DNA from: Selaginella moellendorffii | Taxonomy: Eukaryota > Streptophyta > Lycopodiopsida > Selaginellales > Selaginellaceae | Length of the DNA stretch: 64,000 bases | Reading direction: 5' to 3' | Assembly: GCF_000143415.4 (NCBI RefSeq) | Contig: NW_003314346.1 | Location: 656,913 to 720,912 of the forward strand | In this document: one piece after another, positions 47,901-57,665 of the stretch | Position numbering within the stretch: position 1 is the first letter of the stretch | Layout: each line of letters opens with the position of its first letter | Made by a program: the position numbers and the translations under genes | Notes under the pieces: model-generated | What the model saw: only the letters and a program-made list of their open reading frames with translations | Database searches by the model: none | Told to the model about the DNA's origin: nothing

Positions 47901-48522
47901 ATGGGAGATGCTGCAAGGGAATGCTCGTGGGGTTCTTCAACAGATCGTTGTACCGAAAGTGTTGGTCCCAGCCGTTGAAACTTATGCGGAGCAGCTATGA
48001 CAAGGGTGGTCTAGAGCTACCGAGGCGATGGGCAAACCTCAGGATAGGTATCGACGTGATAAGGATCAGCATCGTCAGAATGTATCTTATCAAGTGGGAG
48101 ATCAGGTGTGGCTATCTTCCCGAAACTTGACCATTAAGGGTTCTTTGTCTCGGAAGCTCTTGCCGAGATATGTTGGACCCTATCGGGTGCTAAAATGCAT
48201 TGGTGATGTATCCTATCGGTTGGATCTGCCTGCAGAGATGTCCAATGTTCATAATGTATTTCATGCCAATCTATTGGCTCCTTACACTATGGATGTTGCA
48301 CGTCAAGAGGAGATTCGTCTGCCACTAGACGTTGTGGACGGTGAACCTGAATACGAAGTGGAAACTATCTTGGATTCCCAGTTCCGGAGATGGGCTCGTG
48401 TGAAGGAATATCTAGTTAAGTGGAAAGGTTACCCAACTTGTGAATCAACTTGGGAGCCTCTTAGTAATCTTACACATGCCCGTGAGCTTGTCACAAAGTA
48501 TGAGAATAGTAATAAAACATAG
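44932..48522 (+). pseudogene. pol of the chromovirus-type element, with C-terminal chromodomain
   Basis: Protease ([12 protein letters not shown], about 45157), RT (YIDDVLVFS near 46195-46222), RNase H (about 46620-46980), integrase with HHCC zinc region (REHHDALAAGHGG, CPICQQCK, about 47260-47405), core from about 47460 to 47900, and a chromodomain at the end (KEYLVKWKGYPTCESTWEP, about 48403-48460). The chromodomain defines the chromovirus branch. Stops: 46016, 46402, 46912, 47005, 47299 and 47998; one frame change near 46050. In the integrase core the usual glutamate of the GQTERVN motif is lysine (AAA 47767-47769). Inactive. Confidence 0.92.
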
Positions 48523-49118
48523 CTTTTGTAACTCTTTTAATAAATCTTGCAAATTAATAAAGTAATATAATTCTATAAATCAAAGTGTCGTTTCTCTCGT
48601 TCGTTCGTACTTGGGTCAGTTTTGGCAGGCTGACTTCAGCACTTTGGTGCATGGGTCGAATCCATAACCATGGGGATAACTATTATAGACTGATCACAAG
48701 TCTCCGCTTCTCTCTCGATGACTCACTTTTGAAAAAGGGGCATGGTCGTGTAAACAACTTAATCTGCCAGTTTATAATAGTTGTCTAAATCTTCCCGACG
48801 GGGTTGATTTCTTGCTCAGGGGAAGTTGGGCCTCTGGCCTTCTCCCTATGTCCCTGCGGGTAGGGATGTATCATTCCTTTGTAAGCCAAGTGGTACTCGG
48901 AGCAGCAAGGGTGGCTAACTCCGTTAGTCATTTCCTTGTCGGTGACAGCTGGAGGGTGTCTGAGTCTTAACGTCTTTAGATGTAGAGGAGAGGTCGTTCC
49001 ATAACTCATTTAAGTCGGTGTGTTTCCCACATAGTGTGCTTTCCGTTAACTTTCGGAGTTGTTTCCTTGATGGTTTGCTAGACTCGGGTATGCATCGACA
49101 AGGATGTCGATCTTCCCC
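48523..49118 (+). other. 3' untranslated region of the chromovirus-type element
   Basis: About 600 bp between the chromodomain stop and the PPT. No ORF of note. GTTCGTACTTGGGTC and later GTATGCATCGACAAGGATGTCGATC are shared with the PPT side of the outer LARD-like element near 34945-34975. Confidence 0.7.
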
Positions 49119-49131
49119 AAGGGGGGGAGAG
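49119..49131 (+). promoter_or_regulatory. Polypurine tract
   Basis: AAGGGGGGGAGAG immediately before the 3' LTR start TGTCGC; primes plus-strand synthesis in LTR retrotransposons. Confidence 0.88.
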
Positions 49132-50128
49132 TGTCGCAAATGTGACTTCGGGTATCGAAAGATACTTGTCGACTAGTCCTTACAGACACTCTTTCCTTAC
49201 TGCCATGACGGCAGGAGATCGGTACAGTTGGATCCCTTTAGTAGCCCCTCTTGTGCTAGTGGAGTTAACTGGGCATTTCGAGTGTACTTAGACCGGACGA
49301 GCATAAGGACGGAATTCCTACGTGCTATTAGCTAAACATACTTAGCCAGGTAAGGAGTTCCCGTCTTGTTATGTCTTGCACTGGCTAGTGACAAGAACCC
49401 TCGCGTATTGAGACTAGTCCCTCAATATCGCCGGATGATAGCTTACCGTGTCTGCCAAACCCCCTCGTTATCATGCCCTTTGGGTTAGTCTCATTTCGGT
49501 CCTAAATGCTATTTATGGAAAGTGTCTAGATTCGCTCATTTGGCATATCTCCGGAATGTAGGGGTTGTCCTGAACATAATGGTGTTCGTCCCGGGTCCAA
49601 ATTCGCAATCTAGCGCCATTCCATATTTAGTAAGTTTCGAGCTTGTCCCAGAGACTAACTCCTGGTACTAAGGGAGGCTTGGGGTGAAAGCCCAAAGCGT
49701 GTGTTCCTCAAGGGGGGGGGGCTGTGGGGNNNNNNNNNNNNNNNNNNNNNNNNNNNNNNNNNNNNNNNNNNNNNNNNNNNNNNNNNNNNNNNNNNNNNNN
49801 NNNNNNNNNNNNNNNNNNNNNNNNNNNNNAGTAGGGATAGTGGTTGGAATGCATGTCTGACCACCTGAGACATTAATTTGGCTTCCACTGGGCTGTGTCA
49901 TTCCTTGTTCTGCATCCGGCTTGGGTCTAAGCCCAAGCTCCATGCTGCTCTAGTCGGTGGAGTACCCTCCTCCTGCCACCGGTATGCCAAAATTGTGCCA
50001 GACTCCGTATGACACCATTTTGCGTGCAGGTGCTGGATACGGGGAGCTGGTGCTCGTGGGATTGTACCGGACCCTCGTTTCGTAGTGCAACAGGCTTGGA
50101 GTTCGGCTCCAAATTCAGGTGCGCTACA
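49132..50128 (+). repeat. 3' LTR of the autonomous element (contains assembly gap)
   Basis: TGTCGCAAATGTGACTTCGG to AGGTGCGCTACA. 897 known bases plus 100 N. Followed by TSD TAATG. Lacks the TTATCC hairpin region near its end (CGGCTCCAAATTCAGGTGCGC replaces it), as does the 5' LTR. Confidence 0.88.
49730..49829. other. Assembly gap of exactly 100 N
   Basis: Placed right after a G run (GGGGGGGGGGCTGTGGGG), the place where other LTR copies have a C/G homopolymer and about 30 more bases. The true gap is probably small; any ORF through it is meaningless. Confidence 0.97.
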
Positions 50129-50133
50129 TAATG

Positions 50134-51225
50134 CATAAAGCCAAAAGCTATCAAAGAGAACAACTAACCATCATGAAAAATCATCAATTCTCCCATCAAA
50201 AGAGAAATGCATAATCATCATTGAAGAAAGAATCTACCATCTCGAAGAATGACACATCATTCTACATCAACAAAAACCAAACAATCTTTTAATGAGAATA
50301 ATCAATTATCCCAAGATGATAGTCAATTATCACCAATGATTGTTAGATGCAAATACTAACTTCAACATCAAAGCCATGAGTTAGAATGCCTTCCCTAACA
50401 ACTTTTAACAAATGGACCACAAACATAAAAACTTAAGGAACCAAAAGCTCAAAGAAACCCATATCTAAGTCTTGCCTAATAATGATAATAAGTCTTGTAT
50501 AAACCAACTTCAATGCTAAAAAATTAATTATGGTACAACCCACAATATCTTCCTCAACACATCTATAAGCCAAACTTCATAATACTAAAGCTAATGAAAA
50601 GTATATTTGCATCAATCCAAAAGCTAAGCATATTGAAGTTACACTCACCAAACGATCCTCCATGAATCCATTTATAACAAGATGTAATTCACTTCATAAC
50701 AAGCATAAAAAGTATCATCAATGATCAATACATTCTAACTCAAATTTAATAAGGATTCAAACATTCCAATATTAATCACTAATTCTTCTTCTCATAAAGC
50801 TAAAATAGTCCACGACTGAATCACTTTTCAAGGAAAAACTAAAAATTCAACCCCAACTAAGCAATTTCATCTTGAACATAACTAACTCAACTTGCTACTT
50901 AGTTCATTTAAACATCAATATAGTTGCTAATTAGTAAATGCATGAATGCTAATAACATAAAACTACAACTAAATCATCAACACTATCTCCATCAAGACAA
51001 ATGAATCTCAATATTAATCTTATAAAGAGACATCTCATTTTATTTGAATCTCAATATCAATAATAAGGCATCACTTTTATGCCATCAACACCAGAACAAA
51101 ACTAGAAGAAAGCAAGGGTGAATCACCACCCAAAACTCTCTAACAACTAAGCTAACTAAAGTCGAAGATATTTTAATCAGTATCCAAGACCAAATCCTTC
51201 AGCAAAACTCAATTATAGATAACAT
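50134..51225 (-). mobile_element. Outer LARD-like element, right piece
   Basis: Continues the element broken at 35832 (CATAAAGCCAAAAGC...). It parallels 37105-37535 and 39255-39925 of the inner copy and carries the empty target site of the solo LTR (50559-50563). AT-richer and more diverged than the inner copy. Ends where an LTR of family Z begins. Confidence 0.75.
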
Positions 51226-52846
51226 TGTAAGCGACTAAATTTTCCATTCTACTTTAGTCACTTAACCACACCTCCGACCACTTAGAGGAGTCTCACTCAC
51301 AACCTCCATAGGTCCTATTCTGGACTTGGGGCTTGCTAGCCCCGAGAATGGCATCCCTGCCACTCAACCTTTACACTTGGTCTGAGTGCTCCACGTGTCC
51401 GACCCTGTGACTAATACTCAAAGGTACCACCAATATATCAGCCTGTTACACTAAGGCTATGCCCAATCACCTTTGCTACACTGGTGATCCAATACCACCT
51501 AGATCACAATCCTATCTCTCCAAGATTAGGCCATCTGTTCATGAGTGGTCATCCCAGATCCACTCCTTAGCATCCTTAGGATGTCCACAGACGTGGGGAA
51601 CAACCTTCCCCAATATCCCTTTTTCAGTTCCCACCAAGTCCCTTTCTGTCCATGGCCGTGTTCACCACCACTGCCATTGGAACAAGGCCTGCAGGCCCAA
51701 CTTCTAAGTCCCACTGTCCTTTGGGACTTCCTCACCATGTGACCGTAAACTTAGTCACTGCACTAAAGGATTGCTCTTCTTCCTTTTCACAGTCTGGGAA
51801 TTTGGGACAACATTTTGGAACACCGTGGCTTTACGTGAGCCTCATGGGTACTCTCCCCACCTTCTGCCTTTTGGTGCTCTAGCTATGGGGTTAGAGCAAG
51901 GTTCTGTTGAGCCACGCCAGGTATCCAAGCAGATAGTGCCACCCACACTTGGACTAGGAGCATTAACCATTCGATCTCCTAGGGGAACTAGAGCCAACTT
52001 TTGAACATTTCACCAAGCTACCCCACTTGTCAGTCCGTATTCACTCTAGCCTTGGACTTCCTAGTGGTTATCCCATCACCCAACACTTGAGTACAGCCTT
52101 GTTGGGCCAAACTAGCATTTCCTAGCCAAACTAGCTCCACTGGAGTCCTCCCTCTACTATACTTTTGGAGCTCACAAAACCCCCTAGGGTCTAGGAGACG
52201 AATGCTTTGGGCTTTCACCCTCGGACTCAAACTCGGTCTCGGACTCGAACTCGGACTCGGACTTGGCCTCGGTCTTGGCCTCGATCTTGGTCCCGGTCCC
52301 AGTCCCGGTCTCGGTCTCGACCTTGGACTCCATCTTGAGTCCTTCTCAGACTCCATCTCGGATTCCATCTCGGGTCCATCTCAGACTCCATCTCAGATTC
52401 CATCTCAGTCCATCTCGAACTCCATCTCGGGTCCATCTCAGACTCCATCTTGGTCCATCTCGAACTCCATCTTGGGTCCATCTTAGACTCCATCTCGGGT
52501 CAATCTTGGACTCCATCTTGGGTCCATCTCAGACTCCATCTCGGGTCCATCTCGAACTCCATCTTGGACTCTATCTCGGGTCCATCTCAATCTCCATCTC
52601 GGGTCCATCTCAGACACTTCCATGTGTCATGTGTTAGTCCTCTTGTGTCCCTTTCTTAGAGACTCATTTATTGTTCGCTTCATGCTTGTTCCTCGAGCAT
52701 TTCATTGGGAGTTCTACTCCCACTCTTGACCTTTCAAGTCGGAGCTTTTAGTTTAAACATGTTATGCTTGTTTGGCTTTCGCTTTGGCCACTACCACGTG
52801 GCACCCTTTCGGCTCCATTTTGGGGCTTAGGGATTTATGTCTCACA
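51226..52846 (-). repeat. LTR of family Z with adjoining internal sequence
   Basis: TGTAAGCGACTAAATTTTCC to TATGTCTCACA, 1621 bp. No TSD: on the right the sequence continues as CTTCACCACCCATAG, whose complement ends in a PPT-like GGGTGGTGAAG. That makes this a 3' LTR, read on the minus strand, still joined to its element. Minisatellite at 52215-52617. Confidence 0.8.
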
Positions 52847-53160
52847 ACTTCACCACCCATAGACAAAGTTCGATGTCCTCATCGAACGATAAACTATTTT
52901 ATAAAGTAATACCAACATGTATTACCCTTTGCATCCTTGGCATTTAGCCAATATTCGTCAAGGGTTGGACACTGAAGACTCACCCTGCCTTGTCCATCCT
53001 CTAAGGAGTATAGTCTCTCCAACATAGAAACTCGATTGACCACTTGGGGTGATTCTTTCCCTTTTATTAGTTTACCTCTAGCTAAACCCATTAAAGACAC
53101 CTTCTCTATCTCAATCTCACTACTCATTCTCGAGTAGTCTCAACTTCTATCAATATAACC
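52847..53160 (-). mobile_element. Internal 3' end of a family Z element
   Basis: On the minus strand a 77-codon frame (53127-52894) ends shortly before the PPT. It could be the tail of a polyprotein, but no domain is recognisable. The TTCGATGAGGACATCGAA (about 52865-52885) imperfect palindrome next to the PPT is analogous to the ATCGACGTCCTCGTCGAT of the TGTCGC family. Confidence 0.5.
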
Positions 53161-53815
53161 ATTCCTACGCGTGTGCTGCAACCATGGCATTGATCATCAT
53201 GGTGTTGTGATGGGGCACCCAACCAAAGAGGGATGCTCCTCATTGAGATTGCTGCTCCTCAGGGAGCTGGAGATGATCATGTTCAATGCTACCACAATGC
53301 ACCACATGGAATCGAAGAGCATGCATCTGGCCCCGTATGGCATGGGCAGAGATCATTGACGTCCACGACACCGTGTCTCAATTAGGCATGGAATCAAACA
53401 CTTTTCTAGCATCACCCACTCAATCACTCGTAAGGTAGACTGCCAGGAGTGAGTTCCATGCGACTGTGTTGTGAGACTCCATAGAATCAAACATGATCTT
53501 TGCGTCCACGGCCAGTCCCTGCTGCACATAAGCTCTGATCATTGTACTCTAGGAGATAGTGTTTCTCTTTGGCATCACGGTGAACAGAGCTTGTGCCTTA
53601 TAGATATGGCTGCAAGAACCCATTACTGTGATCATCAAGTTGTGTCTCTAAAAGGGATTCTCTAAAACATCACAATTGTATCATCGATCCTCTATGATTG
53701 TGCCTAGGATGCTATTCCACGAGCAACAGTCCCACTTGGGCATCTCAAAGAAAATAATGGCCAATTAGTGAAAGGGTTGGAGTTGACTTCAGTTGGCTTC
53801 GATCTTAATAGGTAA
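53161..53815. other. No recognisable feature
   Basis: Short frames on both strands (up to 64 codons) without motifs. Position between two element fragments suggests further retroelement debris. Confidence 0.3.
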
Positions 53816-53819
53816 TTTG

Positions 53820-54075
53820 TATGATGCGATCCGAAAAGGATATTAACTTTTAGGGCTAAGGCAAATGAGTTGGATAGAGTCTAGAGTTAGTGTAGAAAAG
53901 TGGCCATTACACTTTTTTAGAAAGATGACCTTTGTGCTTTTCTTCTATAGTGTTCTACTTGGTGGCAAGTTGCACCTTGCATTTCATTAAACTCTATGAG
54001 AGTAGTGAGTTTTGTGGCCCTATGCCTTGGCTGAGGATGGTGATGTCCAACTTAGTTGTTTGAGGTTGAAGTATT
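53820..54075 (+). mobile_element. Inverted fragment of the LARD-like internal region
   Basis: TTTGTATGATGCGATCCGAAAAGG and GGCAAGTTGCACCTTGCATTTC, through CCATGCCTTGGCTGAGGATGGTGATGTCCAAC-type sequence, is the reverse complement of about 40490-40790. So a third piece of this family lies here in the other orientation, directly beside the FAN1 copy B flank. Confidence 0.75.
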
Positions 54076-54104
54076 AGTATTTGTAATATAGCTTTGTCTA
54101 TGAC

Positions 54105-54346
54105 TTGAAGAATGGGATTGCAATTTATATTGACTTCATAGTCTTGAAATGCCATGTAAATATTAACTTCTCCCCTTGGTCGAAGCACGCTAAGAATGTT
54201 CGCTTGTAATACAGGGTGATCATAAACTTTTGCCCTAGTGAATTCAAAGGAATGGAGGGAAATGTTTTATTTGGCTAGGGTTTAGGTCTGCGAAGAGGAA
54301 GCGTCCTACACACAGCTCGGCGGTGTTCCATGCGGTAATCTCAGCA
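54105..54346 (+). other. Duplicated FAN1 upstream region with telo-box
   Basis: Reverse-complement match to about 29270-29520, including GGCTAGGGTTTAGGTCTGCGAAGAG (telo-box 54275-54286). The match ends near 54105, where retroelement sequence begins. Confidence 0.75.
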
Positions 54347-56896
54347 ATGCTCCGGGGCCGTGAGAGCTTGATTCGGCTTGTTGGGAAGCGGCAGCGCAAT
54401 GTGTCACTCCCGGCTCGGGTGAGTGATCGAGGTTCTATTTCTTCGGTGGATCTGTGATCGTTTTCCTGCAGGAGGAGTTGGAGTGTGGTGATGTTTCGCT
54501 GGAAATAAAAGGAGGCCTGAGCTTAGCTTGTTGTGACTGGGTGGAATGCCCTGTGTGTGGGAAGCAAATACGCGGGAATGAACTTCTCGTCAACTGCCAT
54601 CTTGGTTTGGATTTTGCTCTGTTTTGGTTCAAGCACGCTGATCGATGGTTTCTCTTGTTCAGATACTTGCCTGCAAAGTGGGAAGAAAAAGAAGAACAGT
54701 GTCCAGCATACACTCTTTCACTTCAACTTGTCAAAAAAGATAGAGTACGAGGAAAGCGGAAACTGCGTACTAGAAATCCAACTCGCTCTTGAAGCCTGTC
54801 TAAGTTCAGAAGTCTCCTCCGCTCAAGGCAGGGTCTCCGAAACCGGAAGTTTCTTCTACTCTTGAAAGCTTTGAGGAGCCCGACGTGGCCAACAGCGTCC
54901 TTCCGGCAGAGCTCAACAGTGAAACTAGAGATCTTTACAATGGTTGCCTGGAGGCAAGGATTGCTGGCCGCAAGTACCACAGAGACGTCGAGTGCCAAGC
55001 TGGGATGCGAGTTCACCTGGTAAGGGAACCAGAAAATCCCATGGATACATACGCTGTGAAGGTAAACTTGACTGAATGGACTGTTTCATGGCTGACAACA
55101 ACGTTGCACCAGGTGCTTACGGCAGATGGGCTTTCGCTGGGACATATTCCAAAAGAGCTTTCGCGTTATTTGTCTCCTCTCATGGACAAAGGCGTGGTAG
55201 ACGTTCAGGTAATAATCTCTGGGGCGTTTTTCAATTGTTCACAAAGCTTTCAGGGATATGTCTCCGAGAGTACATCGGAAGCTGCACGCCTCAAGCTTGA
55301 TTTGCGTGAGATCCAGAGTCGGACTATTGGAAGTCTCTCAGAAGAAAAAGTGCTGGCTGTCAAATGGAGCCGTCTGATGGATGCAGCTGACAAGGACAAG
55401 ACCACGGCTGTCGATACCAACAGAATTTTCTCTACATGCTCCAAGTGGTATTGGAACGGGATCTCCATCTCTTTACTCCAGACGAGATCGAACTTCTCGA
55501 GGCATTTCGTTCAATCTCGTCTGATGGACAGCACCTTTTTGTAAGATTGGCTCAACGCCGTCGCACAAACTGTGACTCAAGGGAGACAGTGGTTTTGCAG
55601 GGCCATGGTTCCGTCTTCAGAACATCTTCTATGAAGATATTGGTGACACAAATTCTGCAGTCCATGAGTTAGTCGGTACTCAATTTCTTTCATCGTGTAC
55701 TCATAATATGTTTGCTCCCTTGTAACAGAGAGACACTACTTAGTTTTCGACGCGGACGTCAATTCGTCTGAGTTGCTTGAACATCTGACTGTACAAGAGC
55801 TCAAAGATTTGGCAGTGAACAGCAAAATCATGGTAGTTACTTCTAAGACTTTCTTCCTTGTTTTTATTTCTGTTCCTGCTTACAGATCAAAAGTGCTCCG
55901 CTAAGTTTGAAAATCCGGTTTTCAAACTTACCGGAGCACTTTTGTTCAGTAAGCAGGAACAGCTTACTACAGCAATTCGAGATGCATTGATTTCGCTGCA
56001 TTTTGTAAGTAGCAAGTGATCATTGGTTTTTTATACAAGCGTGAAATACTTGGCGGCAGTAATCTAACAGCTTTAATTCGTGAAGCAACCGGCCCGTGCA
56101 TTCGAATAGCCGAAACAGTTGAAGTTCTACTTTGGCGTTTACAGGTCAGTTGACATCCTCTCCAAAGTGTTACACTGCTGATGCTGAGCAATTTATTTAT
56201 TTCTTTATTTGTTTATTCAGAGGCTGTTCTTTCTAAACGGTGAGCAGGAGTTCCATGTTTTTCTTGTGGATATTGGAAGGATCAAGTATCCAAGCTATAG
56301 GTGCGCTAGAACAATGCCAGTCTTTGCTTCTCGAGAGGACTTTCTGGCGTATGAGCAGGTCCGTTCCTACTTTGTTATAAAATTTGTCTGACCGTCAAGT
56401 TTTCAGGCATTGCAATTGGCTCAGGTGGTTGACATGTCCCTGGAAGCTGGTAATTCTGAGGCTCTAAACTCCTCTTTTTGAAAAGCAAGGACTACACTCG
56501 AATTGATCAATGCACACACTGAGATCAAGCATCCATTTTTAGCACGGTTTTCGGCTGCATGGGTGTATGCAACAATCTGTACTGTGGCTGCATCGTTTCT
56601 GGAGAAAGAACGCAGGTACGCTGTTTCACCAATGGCGGACAATAATTTTGAACAAAAACTGGCTCTTGACCAGATACACTGAAGCTGTAAACCTCTTCAA
56701 GCAGCTCCTTAGCATGCAGTATTGTCCTGGACGGAGAGGATACTGGACTCTCCGGCTATCTATTGACTTGGAGCACTTACAGCGTTTAGGAGAGAGCCTA
56801 CTCGTTGCAGAAAACGGATTAAATGATTTCAACGTCTGAGGAGGGGATCGTGTTGCTTTGCAACAGAGGGTTCTCCAACTAGGAAAACCTCCTAGA
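54347..56896 (+). pseudogene. FAN1: FAN1-like nuclease gene, copy B, no nuclease domain
   Basis: Exon 1 54347-54418 (MLRGRESLIRLVGKRQRNVS), exon 2 54472-54604 and exon 3 from 54663. The C2HC UBZ finger is formed across the 58-nt second intron: CPVCGKQIRGNELLVNC, H, L, then D-T-C. HIRAN (RKYHRDVECQ, PENPMDTYAVK, then HIPKELSRYLSPLMDK) follows. Lesions relative to copy A: a rearrangement near 54780-54830 ending in TGA (about 54864), a 17-nt deletion near 55555 that removes a splice donor, an inverted duplication at 55871-55961, and TGA replacing arginine before GGDR (56837-56839). The homology stops at GKPPRS (about 56896), before the VRR-NUC nuclease domain. Confidence 0.85.
55871..55961. repeat. 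43-bp quasi-palindrome with 5-nt loop
   Basis: Arms 55871-55913 and 55919-55961 pair at 40 of 43 positions around TCCGG. Copy A has only the left-arm sequence at this place (about 27675-27735). The right arm carries the splice-acceptor side and QEQLTTAIRDALISLHF coding sequence, so it looks ancestral. Confidence 0.92.
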
Positions 56897-57430
56897 AGCT
56901 CTGTTTCGTTAAAGTGGGATTTATTCAGTAAAATGGGACTAGGTACAAATTTTCAAGTATTTAAAAATGACGTGAAATTATATGTTTTTTGTCCAGGGGC
57001 TAGACATATCTGGGGCATGGTGACTAGCGCGATGACTTTGTGTCCAGACTGAGTCCATCTGGTTGTATAATAAATCTCATTGTCAAGGTGAACAAGCCGA
57101 ATCTGAAGCTAAAGAAGAGCAATGGCATGCGCGCACACACTATTTGTTTGTTCATTGAGCGTGTGGTGAGCTTTCCAAGATGAACGTCATTCCTATTAGC
57201 CAGACATATAACTTAATGGTGAGAACATTTAGATATTATTCAATATTATCTTTTTCTAACGAATCTAATTGTGAAGGTGTAGCAAGAGGCATTGCTAGTC
57301 TGGAGAAGTCATTTAACTCATTTGACCCTTAGTGTATTTTCATGAAACTAAATAACATTCATATTATTAAGGAATTTCTCTAGTACCTATTTTTTATGAC
57401 ATAGAGGCTTGCATTTCTTTCAAAGGTGAT
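56897..57430. other. No gene seen
   Basis: Sequence past the end of FAN1 homology is unrelated to the copy A flank. Only short frames. Confidence 0.35.
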
Positions 57431-57665
57431 TTAGTAAAAGGCCTGAGGGCACATGCCATTCTATTTCTCAGACCGGTATTAAGATATACTAGTGCAAAGG
57501 GCCACATGCCATCACGCCTCCTCTGATTCAGATTCGGATTGTTCACCTTGAAATAAAATACATTAGAAACTTAGTAAAGGAATATTAATGAATCTCACCT
57601 TGAACCCGGGTTATGAATGCTCTTGCTGCATCTCTTGCATGGTCTGGCAAGGTGATGGTGGCACT

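Larger units (their letters stand above)
35838..50128 (+). mobile_element. Autonomous Ty3/gypsy chromovirus-type retrotransposon, interrupted
   Basis: Full extent from 5' LTR (35838-36180) to 3' LTR (49132-50128), flanked by identical TAATG at 35833-35837 and 50129-50133. Order: LTR, tRNA-Met-like PBS, leader, foreign insertion 36358-43832, gag, pol with chromodomain, PPT, LTR. Joining the outer flanks gives the sequence seen intact in the related element near 37085-37125. Confidence 0.9.

Noticed and set aside
49655-49943. ORFs with runs of X
   Set aside because: They read through the N gap.
42691-50128. First read as one element with inverted terminal repeats (42691-43832 versus 49132-50128)
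   Set aside because: PBS, PPT and target duplications show that these are LTRs of two different elements in opposite orientation.
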